Positions 43,039 to 51,524 of a stretch of 64,000 nucleotides of DNA are shown in pieces (the first letter of the stretch is position 1; every line of letters begins with the position of its first letter). This DNA is from Lewinella sp. LCG006 (lineage in GTDB: Bacteria > Bacteroidota > Bacteroidia > Chitinophagales > Saprospiraceae). The DNA lies in the NCBI RefSeq assembly GCF_040784935.1, contig NZ_CP160680.1, forward strand, positions 4,372,501-4,436,500, written 5' to 3'. A program made the position numbers and the translations under genes. Under the pieces are notes generated by a model, which was not told where the DNA came from, ran no database searches, and was given only the letters and a program-made list of their open reading frames with translations.

Positions 43039-43143
43039 TATGAAAAGTCGGAGGTATTTGATACCTCTAGCAGCACAACTCTACAAGTTGGCGATGAGTT
43101 CAAGATTGATCTTAAGGTACCGGTGAAAAAGAGCAAAGGCGTA
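43039..43143 (+). pseudogene. Possible C-terminal remnant of another exported protein
   Basis: The frame YEKSEVFDTSSSTTLQV... then GDEFKIDLKVPVKKSKG looks like the last two strands of a beta-barrel or YceI-like protein. No start or upstream body exists, and it runs into the poly-A side of the bTHX terminator. Likely debris of the same decayed region as the DUF2141 remnant. The family is uncertain. Confidence 0.3.
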
Positions 43144-43144
43144 A

Positions 43145-43184
43145 AAAAAAAATGGATAGGACGACCGCCCTATCCATTTTTTTT
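43145..43184 (-). terminator. Strong rho-independent terminator of the bTHX gene
   Basis: AAAAAATGGATAGG and CCTATCCATTTTTT form a perfect stem around ACGACCGC, with A and T runs on both sides, so it can work in both directions. It follows the bTHX stop by 3 nt on the minus strand. Confidence 0.9.
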
Positions 43185-43187
43185 TGA

Positions 43188-43301
43188 TTAAGCATCCTGC
43201 TTCTTAGGTGCAGTTGACGCTTTTTTATTCTTTGGTCTTGAATTACCAAAAGAACCGCGCCAACGTTTACCTTTCGTGGATTTCTTATCTCCTTTTCCCA
43301 T
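43188..43301 (-). CDS. 30S ribosomal protein bTHX
   Basis: A 37-residue, very basic protein is read on the minus strand from ATG at 43301 to a stop at 43188: it begins MGKGDKKSTKGKRWRGSFG and goes on NSRPKNKK before an alanine/lysine tail. The MGKGD.....GK.WRGS.G..RP pattern is that of the small ribosomal protein THX, which sits in the head of the 30S subunit. A strong terminator follows directly. It is shorter than usual gene-finder cut-offs and easily missed. Confidence 0.9.
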   Translation of the reverse strand: MGKGDKKSTKGKRWRGSFGNSRPKNKKASTAPKKQDA

Positions 43302-43413
43302 GGTTAACGAATTAAAGTTTGGTTATTAATGACCCTTCTTGATGGAGGAATATTGCAACATTTCGGAAGGACTGCAAAAGTAAAAAAAACGATAAAAATA
43401 GACCAGCGTAATT

Positions 43414-43476
43414 TGACGAAAATAACGGATTCCATTCCTGCCTGCGTATTGAAGGTAGACAGGTTTGTTCCGTTAC
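43414..43476. repeat. Half copy of the 152-bp foldback repeat
   Basis: TGACGAAAATAACGGATTCC, then ATTCCTGCCTGCG and a TAGACAGGTTTG segment match the left half of the 41.9-kb element. The match stops exactly where foldback copy B begins, so the larger unit was probably broken by that insertion or by an associated deletion. Confidence 0.7.
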
Positions 43477-43639
43477 TATACCCGGCACTAAGTGGTTTGG
43501 GAATATTATCGCAACGTCATTTTCTGCTCTGAGAAGGCGAAAAACGTAGGCGAAGCCTAAGCTTCGGCGAGGCTTTTTAACGCAGTCAGAGTAGAAAAGG
43601 ACAAGTGAGAATGTCCCAGACCACTTAGTAACGGGTATA
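43477..43639. mobile_element. 163-bp foldback element, copy B (MITE-like)
   Basis: It has the same length and ends as copy A at 18730-18892 (TATACCCGGCACTAAGTGGT ... cgggtata), differing at only a few positions, for example TTCTGCTCTGAGAAGG here against TTTTGCTCTGCCAAGG in copy A. It is abutted on the left by a half copy of another repeat. The remainder of 43302-43723 is AT-rich leader DNA. Confidence 0.85.
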
Positions 43640-43723
43640 ATAAGCCAAATACAAAAAATGTTGCCAACATGGTGTTCGAAAAAATAGCTAATTTAGCTCT
43701 CTATTCAAAATCAACCTACAACT

Positions 43724-44116
43724 ATGCTATCGATCCTCACCTTTACACAACTTGCACTGACTACCTTTTGGGCCATCGTTTTTGTTCAGTCCGGCCTGGA
43801 TAAAGTACTGGACCGAAAGGGTAACCTCTCCTGGTTGAAGGGGCATTTCAAGGACAGTCCACTAGCGGGAATGGTTCCGCTGTTGTTGAGCATACTCACC
43901 ATAGTAGAACTCACTGCGGGTATACTTTGCGTGATTGGAGTGGCGCAGATCCTCATCAGTGATGACCTTACCTTTGCGCAATACGGCATTCAGTTGTCCA
44001 CCGTCGCGCTGCTGATGTTGTTCTTTGGCCAACGTCTGAGCAAGGATTACGCTGGGGCCGCTGTTATTGCTACCTACTTTGCGGTGGCGCTCCTGAGCCT
44101 TTATTTGATTGGGTAG
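43724..44116 (+). CDS. DoxX-like four-helix membrane protein
   Basis: This 130-residue protein has four membrane helices and a DoxX-type start (FTQLALTTFWAIVFVQSGLDKVLDR) with the typical SGLDK motif and a later GAAVIATYFAVALLSLYL. DoxX-like proteins are inner-membrane subunits linked to oxidoreductases or thiol metabolism in some species, with no fixed activity. It is convergent with the AI-2E family gene, with 1 nt between the stops. Role unknown. Confidence 0.75.
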   Translation: MLSILTFTQLALTTFWAIVFVQSGLDKVLDRKGNLSWLKGHFKDSPLAGMVPLLLSILTIVELTAGILCVIGVAQILISDDLTFAQYGIQLSTVALLMLFFGQRLSKDYAGAAVIATYFAVALLSLYLIG

Positions 44117-44117
44117 C

Positions 44118-45143
44118 TTAGCTCACCTCCCCATTTTCGGAAAGAAGAATAGCAATTTGCCTCGTGGATTCGAAGCGGGCGCAGACAATGATGAGCATCA
44201 CCATGATGGGTACGCTGAGCACCATGCCCAATACACCCCAAATAGCTCCCCAGGCAATGAGGGACAGGATGACGACGAGTGGGCTGATATTAAGTGAGTT
44301 GCCCATCATTCTAGGTTCTAAAAAATTACCGACCAACACCTGGATGATTCCAACTCCAATCAATACCCACAACCCCGCCCAGGGGTCGCCTTCTTGTAAT
44401 ATGGCGATGATAGCCGGAAAAGTGGTCGCTATTAAGGAACCAATGCTAGGGATATAATTTAGCAAAAAGATGACGATGGCCCAAAGCAAGGGGGTATCTA
44501 CCCCCAAAATATTCATCACAATAAAGCTCAGCAGCGCCGTAAGGAAACTCGTAAGGGTTTTGATGGAGATATAATTACCAAAGGAAGCGTCGATCTTGTT
44601 GATCAGCTCCATCGTTTGTTGATAACGTTCTTCGTCCTTGAACAATAGGCGATGCTTGATTGAAAAAGTTGATTCCTCCATCAACAAAAAGATGACGTAG
44701 AGGACGATCATAAAGCCATCACTGAGCAATTGGCTCAGACCATTGACGACCGGCTCCAGGATTTGGGTAAAATCAAAACTGCCCGTGAAATTCTGGACGT
44801 AATCAATAAAGTCAAAATGGAAACGCTGTTCGAGGTAATCATTTAATACCGTGACATTGGCTTCGTAAATGACCAGCTTGTCGGCAAACGTGGCGATACT
44901 ACCTACCAATAGGCGAGAAACAAAGGTGAGTACCCCGAAAATGATCACAAACACCAGCGTATTCTGCAACCACCGGGGAAAGCGCCGTTTAATAAAACGG
45001 TTGCGTGCAATAAAGTCTCTAATATCTTTAACGAGGTACCAAATCAATAAAGCCACCACAAATGGTAATAAAAGCACCTTGGTGACGACTAGTATGTAGA
45101 CGATCGCAATGAGTAAAATAACGGTATGGGTGGTCTTGATCAT
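44118..45143 (-). CDS. AI-2E family (PerM-like) membrane transporter
   Basis: A protein of ~341 residues has about eight helices in the AI-2E/PerM pattern: N-terminal pair, long amphipathic middle (FADKLVIYEANVTVLNDYLE), then SIKTLTSFLTALLSFIV, LLWAIVIFLLNYIPSIGSLIA and the conserved LEPRMMGNSLNISPLVVILSLIAWG region (landmarks PRMMG and LNISPLVV). Members export varied small molecules or sodium. The ATG at 45143 (MIKTTHTV) is preferred; 45185 or 45230 would add a polar leader. Confidence 0.87.
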   Translation of the reverse strand: MIKTTHTVILLIAIVYILVVTKVLLLPFVVALLIWYLVKDIRDFIARNRFIKRRFPRWLQNTLVFVIIFGVLTFVSRLLVGSIATFADKLVIYEANVTVLNDYLEQRFHFDFIDYVQNFTGSFDFTQILEPVVNGLSQLLSDGFMIVLYVIFLLMEESTFSIKHRLLFKDEERYQQTMELINKIDASFGNYISIKTLTSFLTALLSFIVMNILGVDTPLLWAIVIFLLNYIPSIGSLIATTFPAIIAILQEGDPWAGLWVLIGVGIIQVLVGNFLEPRMMGNSLNISPLVVILSLIAWGAIWGVLGMVLSVPIMVMLIIVCARFESTRQIAILLSENGEVS

Positions 45144-45406
45144 AAGTTTGAAATGGCTTGTAGCGAAAGTACGTGAATTGAGCATAGTGGTCAAGGCTTT
45201 TTCAAGGCATCTTGACAATGTACCGTCCACTTGCGCACAACAAGTGTTCGATAGCGAACATATTTTTTTGTTGACCTAGGAACGGTATTGTGTTTATGTG
45301 ATTGATAATCAGTTTTTTGTGTTGTTTTTTGTTTTTCGGCATACCACTTGCCTCTAAATAACCGAACCCAGTTCCTCTTATCACCCAGAGGAAGATAAAA
45401 CCAAGA

Positions 45407-45817
45407 ATGATGAAATACCCGACTGTTTTTAGTATCCTTTGTACGCTTTTCTTTTTGAATTTTAGCAATGCCTGCCCGGAATGTGTTGCCAACGATACCT
45501 TTCTACTGAGCACGGAAGAGATTGTCCTCCGAGATGAACTCCTCCGCGAGTTGGTAGCGGATCAATTGGTAGGCCAGCATGAAGGTGTAAAAATTGAATT
45601 TGAATTTCACGACCTCTTTATCAATGAAGTTATTCCCACAGGTGAGCTGATGGAGAAATACCAGTCGTTGCTGAACATGCACGGGATTAAGGCTGGGCCA
45701 CAAAGGCAAATACACCTTTTCCCGAACGGAAAAATAGAGATCGGCGATTACGACGATTGGGGCCAACTACTCGGCGACCCTATTCGGCTGGGAAAGGCCG
45801 TTGCCAGCGCAGAATAA
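45407..45817 (+). CDS. Exported hypothetical protein
   Basis: This 136-residue protein has a signal peptide (about 1-22, ending FSNA) and begins the mature part with a CPEC pair. The rest is acidic and helical, then two short strands (VKIEFEFHDLF, RQIHLFPNGKIEIGDYDDW). No family recognised. The CPEC could bind metal or form a disulfide. It is divergent from the AI-2E gene with ~260 nt between, most of it AT-rich. Confidence 0.6.
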   Translation: MMKYPTVFSILCTLFFLNFSNACPECVANDTFLLSTEEIVLRDELLRELVADQLVGQHEGVKIEFEFHDLFINEVIPTGELMEKYQSLLNMHGIKAGPQRQIHLFPNGKIEIGDYDDWGQLLGDPIRLGKAVASAE

Positions 45818-45848
45818 AAACTCCTATTCACTCAAAATACTCCTCAAA

Positions 45849-45947
45849 ATGTATCCAAATACCCTCGAAGATAGGCCTTACCGCAAAGCGACCCCTAAAC
45901 CTGGTTTCATGCAAAGGCTACGCGTGATGTTTAGTTTTTTGTTTTGA
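45849..45947 (+). CDS. Possible small basic protein (32 aa)
   Basis: An ATG at 45849 opens a 32-codon frame (MYPNTLEDRPYRKATPKPGF, then MQRLRVMFSFLF) ending in a hydrophobic tail. It is 31 nt downstream of the exported hypothetical gene on the same strand. No family known; codon content is plausible but evidence is slight. Confidence 0.25.
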   Translation: MYPNTLEDRPYRKATPKPGFMQRLRVMFSFLF

Positions 45948-46024
45948 TTTTCTTTGAACCACCTAAGGATGTTTTTTTTGAACCATACGAGGGATTATAA
46001 GGGAATATAATTTTGCCCCCATTC

Positions 46025-46918
46025 TCAGCGATGCTGGGTATAGTCGTAAAAGGGTACGGCTTCAGCAAGTTGTGGGAAATTAATGTCTTGGGCATTGACG
46101 CGCTGCCAGGCGGCGAGAGCACTGCTGATTTGATCAGGTTGGCTAGCGCCTAGCACCACGGATGCTACCGCAGGAGAACGCAGGCAATACGCCAGTGCCA
46201 ATCCGGGAAGGTCTTCTTTATTCACCTGTTTTAGCATTTCGGCTTGCACGTTGGCGACTTGGTCTGCACTATGATCGAGGTACGACTGGGCTGGCCGACC
46301 AGCAAGAAGCCCTTTGGCCAGTGCTCCCCGGACCAGGATGCCATGACCAGCTTGCTGAAGGTGTCCCAATACAAATTCTTCGGGCCGGCGATCCAAGAGA
46401 CTATACTGCGACATGCAGCTTACCCCTTGAGACAAGGCCGTCCACTTACGAATGGTATTCGGACGGATGCTGGAGATACCATAAGCACGGATTTTTCCCT
46501 GATCTTTCAGCAACTCAAAGGCTTCCACCACTTCTTCCAGAGGATCTTCAATAGTGCCTCCGTGCAGCTGATAGAGGTCAATGTAATCCGTGCCCAAGCG
46601 TTCCAGGCTGGCTTCTACAGCAGTCATAATGTACGCTTTGCGTGGTACCCAATCCCAACCGCTGCCATCTGCCCGCCAACGATTACCCACCTTGGTAGCG
46701 ATAAAAACCTCCTGGCGGATCGTGGCCAAGGCTTTACCTACAATTCGTTCATTGTCTCCTTTGTCATAAAGATCAGCGGTGTCGAATAAGTTGATACCTC
46801 CCTCCAGGGCTGTTTGGATTATTTTCTGGCCCATCTCAACTGAAGGGAAGGACATGCCTCCGAGCGCAATTCGAGAAATATTCAAGGTAGAGGAGCCAAG
46901 CAGAGAAAAATCCATCAT
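46025..46918 (-). CDS. Aldo/keto reductase
   Basis: This 297-residue TIM-barrel enzyme has the AKR tetrad: Asp and Tyr in FDTADLYDKGDNE, Lys in VFIATKVGNRW, His in YQLHGGTIEDP, with the NADPH-binding end VVLGASQPDQISSAL. It should reduce carbonyl substrates with NADPH in the cytoplasm. It is divergent from the DUF427-egtBD group with 137 nt between. Confidence 0.9.
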   Translation of the reverse strand: MMDFSLLGSSTLNISRIALGGMSFPSVEMGQKIIQTALEGGINLFDTADLYDKGDNERIVGKALATIRQEVFIATKVGNRWRADGSGWDWVPRKAYIMTAVEASLERLGTDYIDLYQLHGGTIEDPLEEVVEAFELLKDQGKIRAYGISSIRPNTIRKWTALSQGVSCMSQYSLLDRRPEEFVLGHLQQAGHGILVRGALAKGLLAGRPAQSYLDHSADQVANVQAEMLKQVNKEDLPGLALAYCLRSPAVASVVLGASQPDQISSALAAWQRVNAQDINFPQLAEAVPFYDYTQHR

Positions 46919-47000
46919 GGTAGGTCAAATTAGCTTTGGGTTAAAAAAATGTCCGAAAACGGACTAAATTCTGGCATTATGCGCTTTCGTATTCAACAAC

Positions 47001-47028
47001 TTGGGCCAACGAATAGTTACTTCATTTG
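47001..47028 (+). promoter_or_regulatory. Candidate promoter of the DUF427-egtB-egtD group
   Basis: TTGGG at 47001 and TTCATTTG at 47021-47028 fit the Bacteroidota TTG / TAnnTTTG promoter with one mismatch and a ~17-nt gap. It ends 27 nt before the DUF427 start. Confidence 0.35.
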
Positions 47029-47055
47029 TAAATGCTAAACTAATCTTTTAATATA

Positions 47056-47349
47056 ATGAAGAAACTAGCCATCTGGAATGGGCAAGTGATTGCGGAAAGC
47101 AATGATTTAGTGCGCCTTGAAGGGAATTACTATTTTCCAGCGGATAGCCTGAAAAAAGAATTCCTCAAGGAGAGCAGTACGCATACTGTTTGTCCTTGGA
47201 AAGGTACAGCTTCCTATTATTCTTTGGAAGTTAATGGGGCTACCAACGCTGATGCTGTCTGGTATTATCCTACGCCCAAAGATGCTGCGAAGGAAATCAC
47301 GGATCGGGTTGCCTTCTGGAAAGGTGTGGAAATAAAAGATGCCGATTAA
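47056..47349 (+). CDS. DUF427 protein
   Basis: This 97-residue protein matches DUF427: KLAIWNGQVIAESNDLVRLEGNYYFPADSL, then the invariant HTVCPWKGTASYYSLEV and AVWYYPTPKDAAKEI...RVAFWKGVE (given by landmarks CPWKGTA and FWKGVE). It is a small cytoplasmic fold of unknown activity with one invariant cysteine. It lies 36 nt before egtB on the same strand, which makes a link to thiol/sulfoxide chemistry worth considering. Confidence 0.88.
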   Translation: MKKLAIWNGQVIAESNDLVRLEGNYYFPADSLKKEFLKESSTHTVCPWKGTASYYSLEVNGATNADAVWYYPTPKDAAKEITDRVAFWKGVEIKDAD

Positions 47350-47385
47350 GACTATATTTTTGCGCAGAAAAATCATCCAATAGAT

Positions 47386-48669
47386 ATGAAAACACCCCCT
47401 ACTATAACCCGTTCAAAACGTTATTTACTCCGCTATCAGCAGATCAGGCAGTGGAGTTTACAATTGTGTGCGCCATTAAACCCTGAAGACTATGTGGTAC
47501 AACCCACAGGCGATGTGAGTCCACCAAAATGGCACTTAGGGCATACCACCTGGTTTTTTGAAAATTTCATTCTTCGGGAACATCTCGCAAATTACGAGCT
47601 TTTCGATGAACGGCTAAACTGGTTTTTTAATAGCTACTACGAGAGCCAGGGGCCGCGAATTTTACGGACCAACCGAGGTAATATGACGCGGCCGTCTACA
47701 GCCACCATTCTTGCTTACCGCGAATACGTTGATGAGCACCTCATTCAATTGTTGGACCAACACCAGACGACAGAGCTGCCAACGGAATTGGCACAACTGC
47801 TGGAGATAGGCCTCCAACACGAGCAGCAACACCAGGAATTATTGGTGACGGATATTAAATATATTCTGGGCACCAACCCACTTTACCCCGCCTACGATCA
47901 AGCAGAGAAGAAGTTTGACCATCAAAGTTTTTCTAAAGAATGGCTCCCGATGGAAGCAGGCCTCTATCAAATTGGCTACCAAGGGTATGATTTTTGTTGG
48001 GACAATGAACTGAGTAGACACCAGGTTTACCTGAACCGTTTCGCGCTTTCCAAAAGGTTGGTGACCAATCGGGAGTATCTGACCTTTATGGAAGATGGCG
48101 CTTATGAACGTTTTGAGCTTTGGCAGATGGAGGGCATTGAATGGGCTCGGCAATTAGACATCAAAGCCCCGCTGTACTGGTACGAAAAGGAGGGGACTTG
48201 GTACCATTATACCTTGCAAGGGCTGAGCCCTATTGATTTGGATGCCCCCGTTACGCACGTCAGCTTTTTTGAAGCGGATGCTTATGCGCGTTGGGCGGGG
48301 CATCGACTGCCTACAGAACAAGAGTGGGAAGTGGTTTGTCAACAACAACATCAAGAGATTCCCGCCGAGGGCAATTTCGTGGAAAACCAAAACTGGCGCC
48401 CCATCGCTCCCATTGATGATGCAGATGACCAGTTGTTAGGTAATGTTTGGGAATGGACCAATAGTGCCTACCTACCTTACCCTCGGTATCCAAGACCTGA
48501 AGGAGCATTAGGCGAGTACAATGGTAAATTTATGATCAACCAGATGGTACTGCGCGGAGGCTCCTGTGCTACGCCCCGTTCCCACATTAGGGCTACTTAT
48601 CGTAACTTTTTCCAAACGGATAAACGTTGGCAGTTTACGGGCATCCGCCTGGCCAAAGACCTTGATTAA
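47386..48669 (+). CDS. egtB: EgtB-type sulfoxide synthase of ergothioneine biosynthesis
   Basis: This 427-residue protein has an N-terminal DinB-like domain (about 10-160) carrying the iron histidines (KWHLGHTTWFFE; LQHEQQHQE with H145, H149, E151) and a C-terminal formylglycine-generating-enzyme-like domain (HRLPTEQEWE, GNVWEWTNSAY, VLRGGSC, GIRLAKD). EgtB joins trimethylhistidine to a cysteine donor using O2. No egtA or egtC is nearby, which favours a type that uses cysteine directly. It precedes egtD by 60 nt. Confidence 0.93.
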   Translation: MKTPPTITRSKRYLLRYQQIRQWSLQLCAPLNPEDYVVQPTGDVSPPKWHLGHTTWFFENFILREHLANYELFDERLNWFFNSYYESQGPRILRTNRGNMTRPSTATILAYREYVDEHLIQLLDQHQTTELPTELAQLLEIGLQHEQQHQELLVTDIKYILGTNPLYPAYDQAEKKFDHQSFSKEWLPMEAGLYQIGYQGYDFCWDNELSRHQVYLNRFALSKRLVTNREYLTFMEDGAYERFELWQMEGIEWARQLDIKAPLYWYEKEGTWYHYTLQGLSPIDLDAPVTHVSFFEADAYARWAGHRLPTEQEWEVVCQQQHQEIPAEGNFVENQNWRPIAPIDDADDQLLGNVWEWTNSAYLPYPRYPRPEGALGEYNGKFMINQMVLRGGSCATPRSHIRATYRNFFQTDKRWQFTGIRLAKDLD

Positions 48670-48729
48670 TAAGGCCTAGCATTAACAGCAGGAGAAGCTA
48701 CTATCCGTCTCAATTAATATTTTCAACCC

Positions 48730-49707
48730 ATGAATTCTATTTCCAGTCCTGTAATTACTGAAACCAGCACATTTGCTATTGATGTAGAAGAAGGCCTTAG
48801 CAAGTATCCAAAGCAGCTGTCGAGTAAATATTTTTATGATGCTGCTGGTGATCAACTTTTTCAGGACATCATGGCCATGCCTGAGTATTACCTCACCAAC
48901 TGTGAGTACGATATATTTACGCAACAAAAAGCGGCCATTCTTGAAGCTTTTGGGGAAGCACCTTTTGAGTTGATTGAATTAGGTGCTGGTGATGGTACCA
49001 AGACTAAAATCTTACTGGACTATTTCCTGCAACAGGAAGCAGACTTTACCTACCGGCCTATTGATATTTCGGGCAATGTTTTGACGCAATTGACAGCTGC
49101 TTGCGCTGAACAGTTCCCAAAATTAAAGGTCGATCCTGTAAAAGGAGATTACACCGAGGCCCTGGCCCAGATCAAACAAGAAGACAATCACCGTCGTAAA
49201 GTTGTCCTTTTCCTGGGAGGTAATATTGGTAATTTTCCTTTGCCCAATGCCAAGGTGTTCATCAAAGAATTGGCGATCTGCCTTTCTGCTGGTGATTTGT
49301 TATTAACGGGTTTTGATCTAAAGAAAGACCCCAAAATCGTGCAACTAGCTTACGATGACCCAGCAGGTATCACTGCCGCTTTCAACCTCAACCTTCTCAC
49401 CCGGATCAACAAGGAATTAGGGGGAGCATTCGACGTGGACAAATTCATGCACTGGGAAACTTATAATCCACTAAGTGGTGAAGCACGTAGCTACATCGTA
49501 AGCAAAGAAGAGCAATTGGTACAAATTGAACAATTGCAACTGAGTGTGCATTTTGAGGCCTGGGAAGCCATCGCGGTAGAAGTTTCCGCCAAATACAGCG
49601 AACGCGACATTATTGAGCTGGCGGAAGAAACGGGCTTTACCGTCAATCAGAATTTTGTAGATCCCAAAGCCTATTTTATGGATAGCCTTTGGGAGTTAAA
49701 AGTTTAA
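48730..49707 (+). CDS. egtD: EgtD-type L-histidine N-alpha-methyltransferase
   Basis: This 325-residue SAM-dependent enzyme has the EgtD pattern: LSSKYFYDAAGDQLFQDI, MPEYYLTNCEYDI, SAM loop LIELGAGDGTKTKIL (about 81-95), FLGGNIGNF, and a late SGEARSYIVSKEEQ. It makes hercynine (N-alpha-trimethylhistidine), the substrate of EgtB. With egtB it gives the two core steps of ergothioneine synthesis; the final C-S lyase (EgtE) is not in the window. Confidence 0.93.
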   Translation: MNSISSPVITETSTFAIDVEEGLSKYPKQLSSKYFYDAAGDQLFQDIMAMPEYYLTNCEYDIFTQQKAAILEAFGEAPFELIELGAGDGTKTKILLDYFLQQEADFTYRPIDISGNVLTQLTAACAEQFPKLKVDPVKGDYTEALAQIKQEDNHRRKVVLFLGGNIGNFPLPNAKVFIKELAICLSAGDLLLTGFDLKKDPKIVQLAYDDPAGITAAFNLNLLTRINKELGGAFDVDKFMHWETYNPLSGEARSYIVSKEEQLVQIEQLQLSVHFEAWEAIAVEVSAKYSERDIIELAEETGFTVNQNFVDPKAYFMDSLWELKV

Positions 49708-49901
49708 CTGTGTATGACCCCTCAGCTGGTCTCTGGAAACAATTTTGGTTAGACAAAAAGAGGACTGACCAAATACGTAGAGACCGAACGCCAACCCGGT
49801 TACCTCCAATTCATTTCTGACTCCAGCAGTGTTCCAACAAACAATGGTACCTTGCGAATGATTTGTACGATTACCCCCTCGATCACCCAAAAAGCTGCTT
49901 T

Positions 49902-50786
49902 ATGGATTTTCTCCGCACCCCCGATGAACATTTTCAGGATCTACCCGGTTGGCTTTTTCAGCCGCACTATCTGGAGTGGGACGGAATGCGAATGCATTAT
50001 GTAGACGAGGGCGAAGGTGAAACTATTTTACTCCTCCACGGCGAGCCTAGTTGGTCGTACTTGTACCGCAAGATGATTCCGGGCTTGGCGAAGAACCAGC
50101 GAGTGATCGCCTTTGATTGGTTGGGTTTCGGACGCTCAGACAAGCCTAAAAATATCAGTGACTATTCTTTCGATTTCCACTTCAGGAGCTTCCATCACCT
50201 CCTCGAGCAGTTGCAACTCAAAGAGATTACGCTGGTGGTACAAGACTGGGGAGGCTTGTTGGGCCTGTCGATGGTAGGACAACGACCGGATCTTTTCAAG
50301 CGGCTGGTGATTATGAATACCTTTCTTCCTGACGGCACCGACCCCGTAAATAAAGCCTTCAATATCTGGCGGGCTTTTGCGCTGAATTCACCTGTTCTTC
50401 CCATTGGTAGGATCATTGCACAAGGTACGCATCGTCCGCTTGATCGTGCGATACGCAAGGCTTATGATGCCCCCTTCCCCAGCGCGAAATACAAAGCGGG
50501 AGCCAGAGCTTTTCCGGCGCTGGTACCGATGACGCCCGACGATCCCGCGGTCTCCTACATGAAAAAAGCCCGCAAGGTACTGAGCGAGTGGCAAAAGCCA
50601 TGTCTAGTAGCATTTTCCGACCAGGACCCCATCATTGGTGGTGCGCGTAGTTTCTTTGCTGACCTCGTTCCTACGGCGGAGGGTTTGCCCAATAAAAGGG
50701 TAAAAGACGCCGGCCACTTCCTACAGGAAGATGCCGGCGAAGAGATTGTAGAGCATATTCTGGCCTTTATCGGCAGACATGCTTAA
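49902..50786 (+). CDS. Haloalkane dehalogenase-like alpha/beta hydrolase
   Basis: A protein of ~294 residues matches the DhlA-type subfamily from its first residues (MDFLRTPDEHFQDLPGW). Catalytic features are present: HGEPSWSYLYRKM (oxyanion and halide side), nucleophile D115 followed by W116 in VVQDWGGLLGL, acid in FSDQDPIIG and His272 in KDAGHFLQED. Such enzymes split carbon-halogen bonds by hydrolysis. The M at 49902 is chosen over a frame start at 49863. Its stop overlaps the stop of the convergent hypothetical gene by 4 nt. True substrate unproven. Confidence 0.85.
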   Translation: MDFLRTPDEHFQDLPGWLFQPHYLEWDGMRMHYVDEGEGETILLLHGEPSWSYLYRKMIPGLAKNQRVIAFDWLGFGRSDKPKNISDYSFDFHFRSFHHLLEQLQLKEITLVVQDWGGLLGLSMVGQRPDLFKRLVIMNTFLPDGTDPVNKAFNIWRAFALNSPVLPIGRIIAQGTHRPLDRAIRKAYDAPFPSAKYKAGARAFPALVPMTPDDPAVSYMKKARKVLSEWQKPCLVAFSDQDPIIGGARSFFADLVPTAEGLPNKRVKDAGHFLQEDAGEEIVEHILAFIGRHA

Positions 50787-51391
50787 CCTTTGATCATTTT
50801 GAATAAACCATAGAGAATAGCGCCGTAAAAAACGGAATATCCGCCAGAGCTACCTGAAGAAGACATCGAAGCAAAGGTAAGTCCCAGTCCGACAACCAGT
50901 ATTACGGCACCAAGTATGCGGCCGCCATTGCTGCCGCTTTCTTCCGCTACCGCTTCTTCTTTCTGAGCTATCCTTCTTTCCATCCAGCCCATAACTGTTT
51001 GGTGATCAGCCCAAGGCCTGGCACATTCTACCATGATTTTCTCCATAGGTACACCGGCGTCCATTAATCGATAAACTTCTCTTTGCAAGGCATTGACCGC
51101 AGATTGTCGGCCAGCAACAATGACTTGCTCTCGGAGATTTTCCTCAAGTTGACCAGTCAATTGCTGCCGAATTTGTTCATCCGATTGACCTTCGTTCACC
51201 CAAGCTTCGACTTGTTCAGTATATTCTTTACGGACGTCCCTTTTTACCTCCCGATAAATACGGTCAACATCCCTTTGGTAGGCACCATTGTTTTTTAGAA
51301 AATCCTTGATTTCTTCGGTCGATTGAAGTGCGAGAAAGCGTTCTTTTGCCTGGACTTGCAAGTCGGCAAGCAATTCATTGCGATTTGCCAT
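50783..51391 (-). CDS. Hypothetical protein with coiled helices and C-terminal membrane segments
   Basis: This 202-residue protein is mostly charged helix (about 1-140, many Q, E, R; possible coiled coil at LTGQLEENLREQVIVAGRQS), then one or two hydrophobic segments (GGRILGAVILVVGLGLTFA and VFYGAILYGLFKMIKG) linked by a Ser/Gly stretch. No family recognised. It probably sits on the inner membrane with the helical part in the cytoplasm. Confidence 0.65.
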   Translation of the reverse strand: MANRNELLADLQVQAKERFLALQSTEEIKDFLKNNGAYQRDVDRIYREVKRDVRKEYTEQVEAWVNEGQSDEQIRQQLTGQLEENLREQVIVAGRQSAVNALQREVYRLMDAGVPMEKIMVECARPWADHQTVMGWMERRIAQKEEAVAEESGSNGGRILGAVILVVGLGLTFASMSSSGSSGGYSVFYGAILYGLFKMIKG

Positions 51392-51524
51392 TGAGAGAGC
51401 GTTTTATGGTTTTAGTTTTTTAACAATCGCAAAAATAAATTTTATACTCGGTTTTTCAAATAGATTTTCAAAAGGCTAGCACTCCATAACGTTGAATAGA
51501 AATGGAGTGCTGTCCTGATTTTTA

